Shown here: one piece after another, positions 51,658 through 60,400 of the stretch
Layout of the letters: each line of letters opens with the position of its first letter
How positions within the stretch are numbered: position 1 is the first letter of the stretch
NCBI GenBank assembly: GCA_944325945.1
Contig: CALVBW010000014.1
Location: 1 to 64,000 of the forward strand
Source of the DNA: Candidatus Gastranaerophilales bacterium
GTDB lineage: Bacteria; Cyanobacteriota; Vampirovibrionia; Gastranaerophilales; Gastranaerophilaceae
Direction: 5' to 3'
Length of the DNA stretch: 64,000 nt
Made by a program: the position numbers and the translations under genes
The notes under the pieces: model-generated
What the model saw: the letters and a program-made list of their open reading frames with translations, nothing else
What the model was told of the DNA's origin: nothing
The model's database searches: none

Positions 51658-52173
51658 TTATCCGTAAATCATTTTGTCAAACAGTTTTTTCATCCAGGAG
51701 CGGTTTGCACGGAGCTGTTCGTTTTCTGCCTCAAGCCGTTTGATTTCCACACCGACAGTGCTGTATACTTCTTTCATTATGTCGGCGCTTCTGTCTTCTT
51801 CCGTTGCATATTGCGCTCTGATTTTTTCCAATTCGCCGTGGTCTAAAAATTTCCCGCCGCAGGCATAGCATTCGTCTATTTTAATTTCTTTTTTGACGCT
51901 TGCGTAATTTTTTACCATTCTGGCGCCGCAAACGGGACAGGTTCTTGGAAGATTTTCGTTCACCGGCTGAAAGGTTTTACCTTCAGCTGCTTTTACTATT
52001 TCTTCTATATTTTCATCCTGTTCGTCAAAGTATTTGAATTCTCTTGTGTCAAAATATATTCCGCCGCATCCGTCCAAACAGATGTCAACATTTACACCTT
52101 CTGACGGCACAAAAACTTTTGTCATTTCTTTCTGACATGCAGGACATTTTAATGTTTTGAAGTTATCTGACAT
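51658..52173 (-). CDS. Double zinc-finger protein (zf-TFIIB type)
   Basis: 171 residues. Two zf-TFIIB modules: CPACQKEMTKVFVPSEGVNV with CLDGCGGIYFDTREF, and CPVCGARMVKNY with IDECYACGGKFLDHGELEKI. A C-terminal coiled coil (VGVEIKRLEAENEQLRANRS) follows, then a basic end. No signal peptide. Family members are widespread and of unclear role, possibly nucleic-acid binding. AAGGAG precedes the ATG. Single gene. Confidence 0.85.
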   Translation of the reverse strand: MSDNFKTLKCPACQKEMTKVFVPSEGVNVDICLDGCGGIYFDTREFKYFDEQDENIEEIVKAAEGKTFQPVNENLPRTCPVCGARMVKNYASVKKEIKIDECYACGGKFLDHGELEKIRAQYATEEDRSADIMKEVYSTVGVEIKRLEAENEQLRANRSWMKKLFDKMIYG

Positions 52174-52266
52174 ATTTTCTCCTTATATTTACCCTTCAAG
52201 ATTATCATATTTTGCGGAATTTTCCTCATATAATTAAATTATTTTTTTGAAAAAATGTAACTATTT

Positions 52267-52295
52267 TTGAAAAATTTATGGAAATATTGTACAAT
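52267..52295 (+). promoter_or_regulatory. Promoter of the signalling operon
   Basis: TTGAAA (52267-52272), 17 nt, TACAAT (52290-52295), then GAGAGG and the ATG at 52316. Confidence 0.7.
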
Positions 52296-52315
52296 GATTA
52301 AAGAGAGGTTATTAG

Positions 52316-54028
52316 ATGACAGAAGTTTTAGATACTCAATTAGAAGGAAAAGATCTTATCAGAAAAGGTATAAGCGAGCTTAATGATAAGAATTATGAGG
52401 GCGCAAAATACAGATTTTTGGAAGCTCAGAAAAAGTTCACGGCAATGAAATCGCCCGAATATATTTCTGTTTGCATGAGTCTGGCGGCTATAACAACCTA
52501 TTTTTTGGATAAAAATTCATATAAAAAGGTTTTAGAAACGATTAATGATGCTGTTTATATGGCTCAATATTCAAAAAGTAATACCGCAAAACTTATTGCT
52601 GAAATGGTTTTAGGTAATATAAATTTCGATGAAAAAAATAACGATGTTGCGCTTTTGCATTACAATAACGCAAAAGAATTTGCTCAAGAAAACGATGAAT
52701 TTTTAATGCTTGACTACATTAACGCAAGAATCAATCAGTTGCAAAGCGGTATGGAATTTTCGCTTCCGATGAAAAGCGACCCGCTTGTATCATTGGTAAA
52801 AATCGGGCGCTCCATCACTGCTTTGACTGACATAAATGTTTTGTTAAAAGTTATCGCTGAGGAAACAAAAAATGCAATTCAGGCTGACAGATGCACGGTT
52901 TTTCTTTTTGATAAAGAAAAAAATGAACTCTGGTCAAAGGTGGCTCTCGGGATGGAAAGTCAGGAAATTCGGTTTCCTGCGGATAAAGGGCTTGCGGGTT
53001 ATGTCGTTCAGACCGGCGAGAGTGTAAATATCGCTGATGCTTACAGTGATCCGAGATTTAACAAAGATGTGGACAGCAAATCCGGCTATCACACAAAATC
53101 CATTCTCTGTATGCCGATTAAAAATAATAATCAGGAAATTATAGGCGCTTTCCAGGTTTTGAATAAACTGGACGGTGTGTTTACAAAAAATGATGAAGAT
53201 CTTCTTGTTGCAATCGGCGGCAGTGCAAGCATAGCTTTAGAAAATGCACAACTATTTGAACAGCAAAAAGAACTTTATAAAGAACAAAAAGAACTTTTTG
53301 AAAGTTTTATTGATACGCTTGCAACCTCTATTGATGCGCGTGATAAGATTACATCAGGTCATTCAAGCAGAGTTAAATTATATGCTATGCTTATTGTGGA
53401 TGCTTTGAATATGGCACCGCATGATAAAGAAATTATTGAAAAAGCCGCAATTTTACATGACATCGGTAAAATTGGTATTCGTGATGCGGTTTTGCAAAAA
53501 GAAGGGAAATTGACACCGGATGAATATGCACATATTCAGCAGCATGTTAAAATTACACACGACATCTTAGAAAAAATTCATATGTCCGACGATTTTAAGC
53601 TTATAACGGATATTGCATGCTCACACCATGAAAAATGGGATGGCTCCGGTTATTACAGACATTTGAAAGGTGAAGAAATTCCATACGGCGGACGAATTCT
53701 TGCGGTATCCGATGTTTTTGACGCCATTACTTCAAAACGTCATTACCGTGACAAGATGCCTATCGAAAATGTTATCAGAATTTTGATTAATGATTCCGGT
53801 ACTCATTTTGATAAAAATATTGTCGATGTGTTCTTGTCAATTTCGGTCGATAAGATAATTAACGTATTTTTGACTGAAAGTCATAGTATTTTTAAAGATG
53901 ATGACAGAGAGCTATTGAGTCATTATAATCTTTTGGATATATATAATTTTATTAATGATGAGAATTCAAATAACAAACATATTGTTGAGTTGTTTAATTA
54001 TTACTATTCAGGCAGCGGGGTTCAATGA
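52316..54028 (+). CDS. TPR-like/GAF/HD-GYP cyclic-di-GMP phosphodiesterase-type protein
   Basis: 570 residues. N-terminal helical repeats (about 10-150, TPR-like), GAF domain (about 155-318: DRCTVFLFDKEKNELWSKVA, FPADKGLAGYVVQTGESVNI), a short coiled coil (EQQKELYKEQKELFE), then HD-GYP (about 330-540) with intact ILHDIGKIGI (HD at 381-382) and HHEKWDGSGYY (437-447, GYY for GYP). Probably hydrolyses c-di-GMP in response to a GAF ligand. First gene of a tightly overlapping operon; its stop overlaps the next ATG by 4 nt. Confidence 0.9.
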   Translation: MTEVLDTQLEGKDLIRKGISELNDKNYEGAKYRFLEAQKKFTAMKSPEYISVCMSLAAITTYFLDKNSYKKVLETINDAVYMAQYSKSNTAKLIAEMVLGNINFDEKNNDVALLHYNNAKEFAQENDEFLMLDYINARINQLQSGMEFSLPMKSDPLVSLVKIGRSITALTDINVLLKVIAEETKNAIQADRCTVFLFDKEKNELWSKVALGMESQEIRFPADKGLAGYVVQTGESVNIADAYSDPRFNKDVDSKSGYHTKSILCMPIKNNNQEIIGAFQVLNKLDGVFTKNDEDLLVAIGGSASIALENAQLFEQQKELYKEQKELFESFIDTLATSIDARDKITSGHSSRVKLYAMLIVDALNMAPHDKEIIEKAAILHDIGKIGIRDAVLQKEGKLTPDEYAHIQQHVKITHDILEKIHMSDDFKLITDIACSHHEKWDGSGYYRHLKGEEIPYGGRILAVSDVFDAITSKRHYRDKMPIENVIRILINDSGTHFDKNIVDVFLSISVDKIINVFLTESHSIFKDDDRELLSHYNLLDIYNFINDENSNNKHIVELFNYYYSGSGVQ

Positions 54029-55563
54029 TAAAAAAATTAGTCAGCTTAATATTAATATTTTCGGCATGTGCATTAAATGCTTTTGCTATAAATATTAACG
54101 ATCTGATTAAACCGGTAAATCCTCTTGAAACCAGATTTCCTGTAGATCAAGATATCATATCAGTACCACAGAAAGCAACGCTGACAAAAAATGATATTCA
54201 TAATCAATATGCAATTGCTTTGAATAAGTATATTCAAAGCAATGCGAAATCTTCTTATTCGGATTTTCAGGTTTTAATAGAGAGTGTCTCTCCGCTTGAT
54301 TATGTTTATCTTCAAATGGCTGAAAAAATGGCAGACCTTGGCTTTTTTAATTTGTCGGAGCTTTCTATGTCAAAACTTTCCGATGAAGATATTTCGTATA
54401 TGTTATCTGAGGATGTAAGACATTTTTATTTTCCGGCAGTAAAACTTTCTGAAAATGATGAAATATATCTTGCAGAAATGTATTCAAATATAGTTTATAA
54501 TGATCAAAGCAGGGAAGTTACAAATGAATTAGTCAAAAATACGGCTCTTCTCGGAAAATATGATTATGCAAATTATATTGCCGCATTGGGTTTTTTGAAA
54601 TCAAATAATATTTTGGATGCGGAAAAATATATAGATATTGCGATTGTTAAAAATCCTAAGAATTTGAATTATAAAAAATTAAAAGCCGAAATCCTTGCTC
54701 AATCTAAAAAACCTCAAAATGCCCTTAAAGTAGTTGAAGAGATTAAGAAACAAAATCTTTTAACAACAGAGTTTCAGCGAAAAGTTAATTCTATTGAAGA
54801 ATATACCCTTTATAAAACTAAGAAAAATGAGTTTGAAAAGAAATACCATCTTGCATATTACTTTTATTATGAGAATGAATTGAATAAGTCTATGCGTACT
54901 TTGCAAACAGCATTTAACACCAAAAAAAGCAATAACAAAAATGTTTATGCATTACTGGCACGCGTTTATTATGATTTAAAAGAATTTGAAAAAGCTGAAG
55001 ATAACGCAACAAAGGCTTATAAGCTCGATAAATCAAATGCAATAGCTTTGCTGGTATTGGGAGATCTCGCGTATAGAGAGAATAATTATGAAACCGCATT
55101 AAAATATTATGAAAATGCTGCTTCAAATGAAAAACATTCTTATATTCCTCAAATCCGTGTGGCTGATGTTTATTTGAAATTGGGTAAAGATAAAAAAGCG
55201 GTTGATATATATTCTAAAATATTACGTACACGTTCAGATTGTTATGAAGCTTATTATAATATGGCATTGCTTGATAAAAGCCGTGAGACGTCATATCTTA
55301 AAAAATCCGTTGCAATTAATTTACAATTCAAAGACGGTTGGATCGATCTGGCGAGAGTCGCAATTGGTAATAACAAACTTAATCAGGCTTCTAATTATCT
55401 TGCAATTGCAAAATATATTGACGAAAATGATTTTAGATATTATTATTATCAAGGACTTGTTTATAAAAATAAAGGTTTGGCAGGCGATGCCAAAAGAAGT
55501 TTTAGAAAAAGTATTATGTTGAATCCCGATTATGCACCTGCAAAAGAGGAATTGAGTATATGA
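54025..55563 (+). CDS. Exported tetratricopeptide-repeat protein
   Basis: 512 residues. Signal peptide MIKKLVSLILIFSACALNAFA. The body is many TPRs (NLNYKKLKAEILAQSKKPQN, ARVYYDLKEFEKAEDNATKA, LLVLGDLAYRENNYETALKY, YYYYQGLVYKNKGLAGDAKR). It would act as a periplasmic or cell-surface scaffold. Overlaps both neighbours by 4 nt (ATGA-type), so it is translated with the HD-GYP sensor and the response regulator, hinting that envelope status feeds the signalling unit. Confidence 0.88.
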   Translation: MIKKLVSLILIFSACALNAFAININDLIKPVNPLETRFPVDQDIISVPQKATLTKNDIHNQYAIALNKYIQSNAKSSYSDFQVLIESVSPLDYVYLQMAEKMADLGFFNLSELSMSKLSDEDISYMLSEDVRHFYFPAVKLSENDEIYLAEMYSNIVYNDQSREVTNELVKNTALLGKYDYANYIAALGFLKSNNILDAEKYIDIAIVKNPKNLNYKKLKAEILAQSKKPQNALKVVEEIKKQNLLTTEFQRKVNSIEEYTLYKTKKNEFEKKYHLAYYFYYENELNKSMRTLQTAFNTKKSNNKNVYALLARVYYDLKEFEKAEDNATKAYKLDKSNAIALLVLGDLAYRENNYETALKYYENAASNEKHSYIPQIRVADVYLKLGKDKKAVDIYSKILRTRSDCYEAYYNMALLDKSRETSYLKKSVAINLQFKDGWIDLARVAIGNNKLNQASNYLAIAKYIDENDFRYYYYQGLVYKNKGLAGDAKRSFRKSIMLNPDYAPAKEELSI

Positions 55564-56207
55564 AGCAAAACATACTTATTGTAGAAGATCATGAACTTAC
55601 AAGATTTGGTTTAAAAACAACGTTTGAAGGCGTTGATTATGTAGACAAGATTTTTGAAGCTGATTCTGCAGAAGCGGCTATAGATATTTTTAATAATAAT
55701 CATGTTGACATGATTATTATGGATCTTGGCTTGCCAAAGATGAACGGTATTGATGCAACTAAACAAATTAAGGCATCTAATAAAGATGTAAAAGTCATAA
55801 TGCTTACATCTCATAATGATGAAAAAGAGGTTCTGAACAGTTTAAAAGCCGGAGCTAATGCATATTGTTCAAAAGAGATCAATCCTCAAAGACTTGTTCA
55901 GGTGGTTCAATCGGTTGCTGACGGAGCCGCCTGGTTTGATCCGAGTGTTGCACATATTGTTTTGAAAGCAAGTGCGAATTCGCCGAGTTTTGATACCGAT
56001 AATAACCGTAAAGATTATGATTTGACAACACGTGAAGCTCAGATACTTAAACTTATGACAGAAGGTTACAGTAATATGGAAATAGCTCAAATGCTTGTTA
56101 TAAGTATCAATACTACAAAAGCTCATGTCGCAAATATTTTGCAGAAACTTGAAGTTGACGACAGACTTCAGGCAGCTTTAAAGGCACTAAAAAATAAAAT
56201 TGTATAA
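55560..56207 (+). CDS. NarL/LuxR-type response regulator
   Basis: 215 residues. Receiver domain with acidic pair Glu-Asp near 9-10 (LIVEDHELTR), phospho-acceptor Asp55 (MIIMDLGLPKMNG) and Lys-containing SKEINPQR; C-terminal LuxR HTH (LTTREAQILKLMTEGYSNME, MLVISINTTKAHVANILQKL). A DNA-binding two-component output. No histidine kinase lies in the operon. Confidence 0.93.
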   Translation: MKQNILIVEDHELTRFGLKTTFEGVDYVDKIFEADSAEAAIDIFNNNHVDMIIMDLGLPKMNGIDATKQIKASNKDVKVIMLTSHNDEKEVLNSLKAGANAYCSKEINPQRLVQVVQSVADGAAWFDPSVAHIVLKASANSPSFDTDNNRKDYDLTTREAQILKLMTEGYSNMEIAQMLVISINTTKAHVANILQKLEVDDRLQAALKALKNKIV

Positions 56208-56216
56208 AAGGATTAT

Positions 56217-56828
56217 ATGACAACTGTATTATTAGTTGACGACAACCCTAAATATCTTAAAGATGCTCTTCCGCATTACGGGTATGATGTATTTACTGCT
56301 GCGGACGGTATTCAGGCACTGAAAATTCTGGCAGAGAATAAATTTGATATTATACTACTGGATGTTATGATGCCTAATATGAACGGGTGGGATACGTTAA
56401 GAGAAATAAGAAAAAATCTTGAAACCAAAAATGTTCCTGTTATAATGATTACAGCGGTAAATGAAGAAGAAAAAATGGTATCAGGACTTCGCAACGGTGC
56501 TGATGATTATATAATAAAACCATTTATACTGCAAAACCTTTTAGCCCGTATGGAGGCTGTTTTAAGACGTACTAGACGCCAGGAAAATTTACCCAAAGAG
56601 TTACCTTTTAATTCCGGTGACAAAACGTTAAAGTCTTTAACATCAAGAGAAAAAGATGTCTTGACAATGGCTGCTAAAGGCGCTAATAATAAAGAAATAG
56701 CTGAAAGATTGGTGTTAAGTGAAGTGACTGTCAAAAGTCATATGAATAGTATCTTTAAGAAACTAAAGGTGACTAACAGAACTCAAGCGGTTTTACTGGC
56801 AATTCAAATGAATTTAATAGAAAATTAA
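56217..56828 (+). CDS. Response regulator with a LuxR-type HTH (second)
   Basis: 203 residues. Receiver domain with DD at 8-9 (VLLVDDNPKY), Asp49 (IILLDVMMPNMNG), Lys in DDYIIKPF, closer to the OmpR/CheY-type consensus than the upstream regulator. The C-terminal HTH is LuxR-type (LTSREKDVLTMAAKGANNKE, LVLSEVTVKSHMNSIFKKLK). It lies 9 nt after the first regulator, so two cognate-less regulators are made together. Probably a receiver swapped onto a LuxR output. Confidence 0.92.
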   Translation: MTTVLLVDDNPKYLKDALPHYGYDVFTAADGIQALKILAENKFDIILLDVMMPNMNGWDTLREIRKNLETKNVPVIMITAVNEEEKMVSGLRNGADDYIIKPFILQNLLARMEAVLRRTRRQENLPKELPFNSGDKTLKSLTSREKDVLTMAAKGANNKEIAERLVLSEVTVKSHMNSIFKKLKVTNRTQAVLLAIQMNLIEN

Positions 56829-56838
56829 GGAGAATAGA

Positions 56839-57369
56839 ATGATAGATTATACAAAGGAAGAATTAGTTGATTTGTTGAGAAGAAATCCTGAAAAATTCAA
56901 TGAATGGAAACTTGATCAGGAGGAAATTGATTTAAGTGAAACGGATTTTTCGGGTATTGTTTTAAGAGAAATTGATTTTTCCGATGTGGATTTAAATTCA
57001 AGCTCATTTGCGGATTGCAGTTTATCTTTTGTGAATTTTACGAATGCTGATTTGACATCTGTTGATTTCACAAGAGCGCGGGTATTGGAATGTGATTTTT
57101 CAGAAAGTTTAATGACCGGTGCGGATTGCAGTTATGCGGAAATGACTTATTGTAATTTTACGGATTGTGATCTCGCAGGATGTATATTTTCAGAATCTGA
57201 CTTGAGTAATTCTGATTTTACCGCATCATATAATTTGAACGCATCAAGATACGACTCAGATACTATTTGGCCGGATGATGAGTTGCTGCCGGAAGATTTT
57301 GATGTAACAAGCCATGATGATTTATCGGCGTTAAAAGATGACGATGATGTTCAAATAAGTGATTATTAA
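56839..57369 (+). CDS. Pentapeptide-repeat protein
   Basis: 176 residues. About 30-125 is a run of A(D/N)LxF-type pentapeptides (LSETDFSGIVLREIDFSDVD, ADLTSVDFTRARVLECDFSE, CDLAGCIFSESDLSNSDFTA), which fold into a square right-handed beta helix. The end is very acidic (DDLSALKDDDDVQISDY). Pentapeptide proteins often bind other proteins or mimic DNA; the role here is unknown. Last gene of the signalling operon, with AAGGAG before the ATG. Confidence 0.88.
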   Translation: MIDYTKEELVDLLRRNPEKFNEWKLDQEEIDLSETDFSGIVLREIDFSDVDLNSSSFADCSLSFVNFTNADLTSVDFTRARVLECDFSESLMTGADCSYAEMTYCNFTDCDLAGCIFSESDLSNSDFTASYNLNASRYDSDTIWPDDELLPEDFDVTSHDDLSALKDDDDVQISDY

Positions 57370-57375
57370 AAAAAG

Positions 57376-57402
57376 AAACGGGTTTTTAACCCGTTTTTTT
57401 TT
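57376..57402. terminator. Terminator between pentapeptide and giant-protein genes
   Basis: AAACGGGTT, TTT, AACCCGTTT with a long T-run. Convergent genes end on both sides. Confidence 0.92.
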
Positions 57403-60400
57403 TATTTTATTGCATATCCGTATAAAGCGGCTCTGCGTTTTTTAATTTTTCTTATTAAGGATTTGCCTTTTTTCATATTGGATAAGTGAAGAACGTTTCT
57501 TGAAGCTTCCTGTTCCGGTTGTTCACCAAGACTTTTGATTGCTGAATATGCCTGTAAGCCCTGGCTGCCGGCTTCAAGAACTGTACTTCCGATGTCCATT
57601 GCTTTATCCATTTTTTGTTGTCTTTCGAATTTAATTTGAGCTTCACTTTTCTGACGTTCCGGTTGAATAATTTCGCCATTATCAGCAGTGAGTGCTCTTT
57701 GCATTTCTTCGTCAAGAATATCTTGGAGGTCTTTCGGCTCATCTTCAGTTGCTGCTTGTTCAGCATCCTGGTCATTCAAGATTACCTCTTGCGGATCTTC
57801 TGAAGCTTCTGCCATAGTTTCAGCTTGTTCAGGTTTAATGATGTCACCTTCATCAGCAGAGAGTGCTCTTTGTACTTCTTCATCAAGTACTTCATTAAGA
57901 TTATTTTCAGGTCTTTCAAGTTTTTCGATGCTTTCATTTTCGGAATCCTGATTAGCCAAAACAGTTTCTTGCGGATCTTGAGAAGCTGCTGCTTCTATTT
58001 CAGCTGCTGCTTGATCAAGATTAGCTGCCTCAGTATTTTCGTCTAATTCGGTTACAATTTCATCAACAGCTGCTAAATCAGAATTTTCTTCTGCGCCCGG
58101 TGTTTCTGTGGCAGGTATATTTTCAGGATTGGCGGATGCTGTTTCTTGAGAGTTATTTTCATTATTTTCAGATGCTGCATCATTTGCGTCCTGTGCTTCA
58201 ACAACACCTTCCGGTTGTTCTGTAACTGCTTCAAGGTTATCGGTATTTTTTGCTGTTTTAATTTCAGTCATGAAGTTATCCATACCGACTCTTTTGCCGT
58301 TTACAAGATATTGTCCGTCAGAAGTGATTTCAAATGAATTTTCACCAATAACTTGAGGTTTACCAACTTTTAAGCCCTCAGTTTTTGCTATTGTCTTTCC
58401 GATTATTCTTTCTTGCCATTTTGCAAGTTTATTTTCGTTGTTGATTTCATCATTTGTTTCAGTTGTTTGTGCATTTTTCAGTTCTTGTTTTGTTTCAGAA
58501 TCAATTTTTGCGTCTGTTTCGTCGATTGTTTCTATTATTTCTTCTGTTTTTTGTTCGGCTTCGGTTTTAGTGTTTTCTGTTCCGAGAGTATCAGAAGCGT
58601 TTGCATCTGCAGGTTGTGATGCAATTTCATCGGCTTCGGTATTAGATTTTTTATCTTCTTCTTTTACTTTTTTGTCTGTTTTATCTGTTTTTTCTATGTT
58701 ATCTTTATCTTTCTTGTCAACTTTTTCATTTTTATTTTCTTGTTCTTTTTCAGCTGTATTGTTGCTATCAGTATTTTCTTTACCTTTGCTTGCGCTTTCT
58801 TGAATTTTTAGACCTATTTGACCTAATGATGCAGCTGTTGAAATAGAAAATCCTGCAGTATTCAAGATTTTTTCTAATTGTCCGGGATCTTTTCCGTTTG
58901 CCTGTTTGATAATAGTGCTGATTTGTGCAGACATAGAAAGACCGGTACCTGTAGCCTGTGCAACTTGCATAACTTTTCCGAAAGTATTTGCAGAAGCAAA
59001 TGCTGAAGGTGTTTTGGAAGCAGTCATTTTCATCAGACCGCTAGCTGAATCTTTTTCAAATGTCGGACCGCCGTTTACAAAGCCGCTGGCAACACTTGTA
59101 GCAGTTGATACTAATCCTGCTATCTGAGAAATCGCAGTCAGGCTTTTACTTTTTTCTTTACCTGCCAGAGTTTGACCGGCGCCAACAGCATTTGCCGTTG
59201 AGCTAACCATACTTGATGTTGCGGAAGTAATTTGTAAAGCTGCTTGTGCGATGCTTCCGCCATCGCCACCGCCACCGCCGGCCATTGATGTGGCAATAGA
59301 AATGATTGTAGTACCAAGTGTAACTAATGCACCTTTAATATCTCCGGTAGCTGCTGCTACGACTGCTTTTGCAATTCCGCAAGCTGCTGTACCGATTGTA
59401 CCAATTTTATTAACTAATTTTCCTATAGGTTTCAGTATGTTACTTGTAATTTCAAGGGCAATACCTGCTGCAAGTGTATAAGGGTTAGTTTGTAAGGTTT
59501 TAGCTACTATACCCATAATTTTAGCAACCATTGAGATTATTGTACCTACAGCTGTAACAACTGAAAATACACTGTTACACATATCAAGTGTAGCGTTAGC
59601 TACCGCCATTTTTCTTTGTTTTTGTTTTTCTTTTTTCTCGGCTGCTTTTTGCAGTTTAAGTTTTTGTTTTGCAAGTTTTTGGAATTTTCTTGTACGGGTG
59701 TTTATAGAACTTGTTTTTTGAGTTATTTTAGTTCTGTTAGTGGTAATTTTGGCATCTAAAACTGTAAATCTTGAAGCAATGCTTTGAATTCTTGTATTGT
59801 TTGCATCAAGAGTAGCTTGATCACCATTATCAGTGCTTGAAGTTATTTGTTGATTGCTTAAAAGTCCGCCTTGTTCAGCATTGGTAGGTGCTGCAGCAGG
59901 TGCAGCTGCCTGATTTTGTTTTGATTGTTGATTAGCAATAATTTCTTCATTTTGTGTATTTAAGACTTCAAATTCTGCAGCAAGAGCAATTTGTTCCTGT
60001 TGTGCCTTTTCTGAATCTTTAGCTAATTTTTCTATATCTTTTGTATCTTTTTCATTTTGTTTATCAAGGTTTTTCATTTGGCGCTCAATTTCTTTTTCTG
60101 TTTTGGCGCTGTCTTTATTAACTTTTTGTGATTCTTTTTGTGCGTCTTTTGCTTCTGTATTTGCGTCTTTAACTTGTTTATTACTTTTATCGGCTTCACT
60201 CATTTGGGTTTTGCTTTGAGAAAGAGCTTCATCTTTAGACATATCTTCAGCATCTTTAGATTTAGAGCTGCTGCTTGATGTATTGTTTTTAGAAGTTTTA
60301 GAAGTTTTGGTGTTTTCGGTTTTATCTTCTATTGTAGAAGCTAAGTCAGTCGCATCTTTCAGAGTTGTTTCACCGGCTGTTGGAATATTAGTTGCAGCTT

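Noticed and set aside
50310-52173. A restriction-modification system
   Set aside because: Only an HsdR N-terminal-like protein and zinc-ribbon proteins are present; no methylase, specificity subunit or helicase adjoins it.
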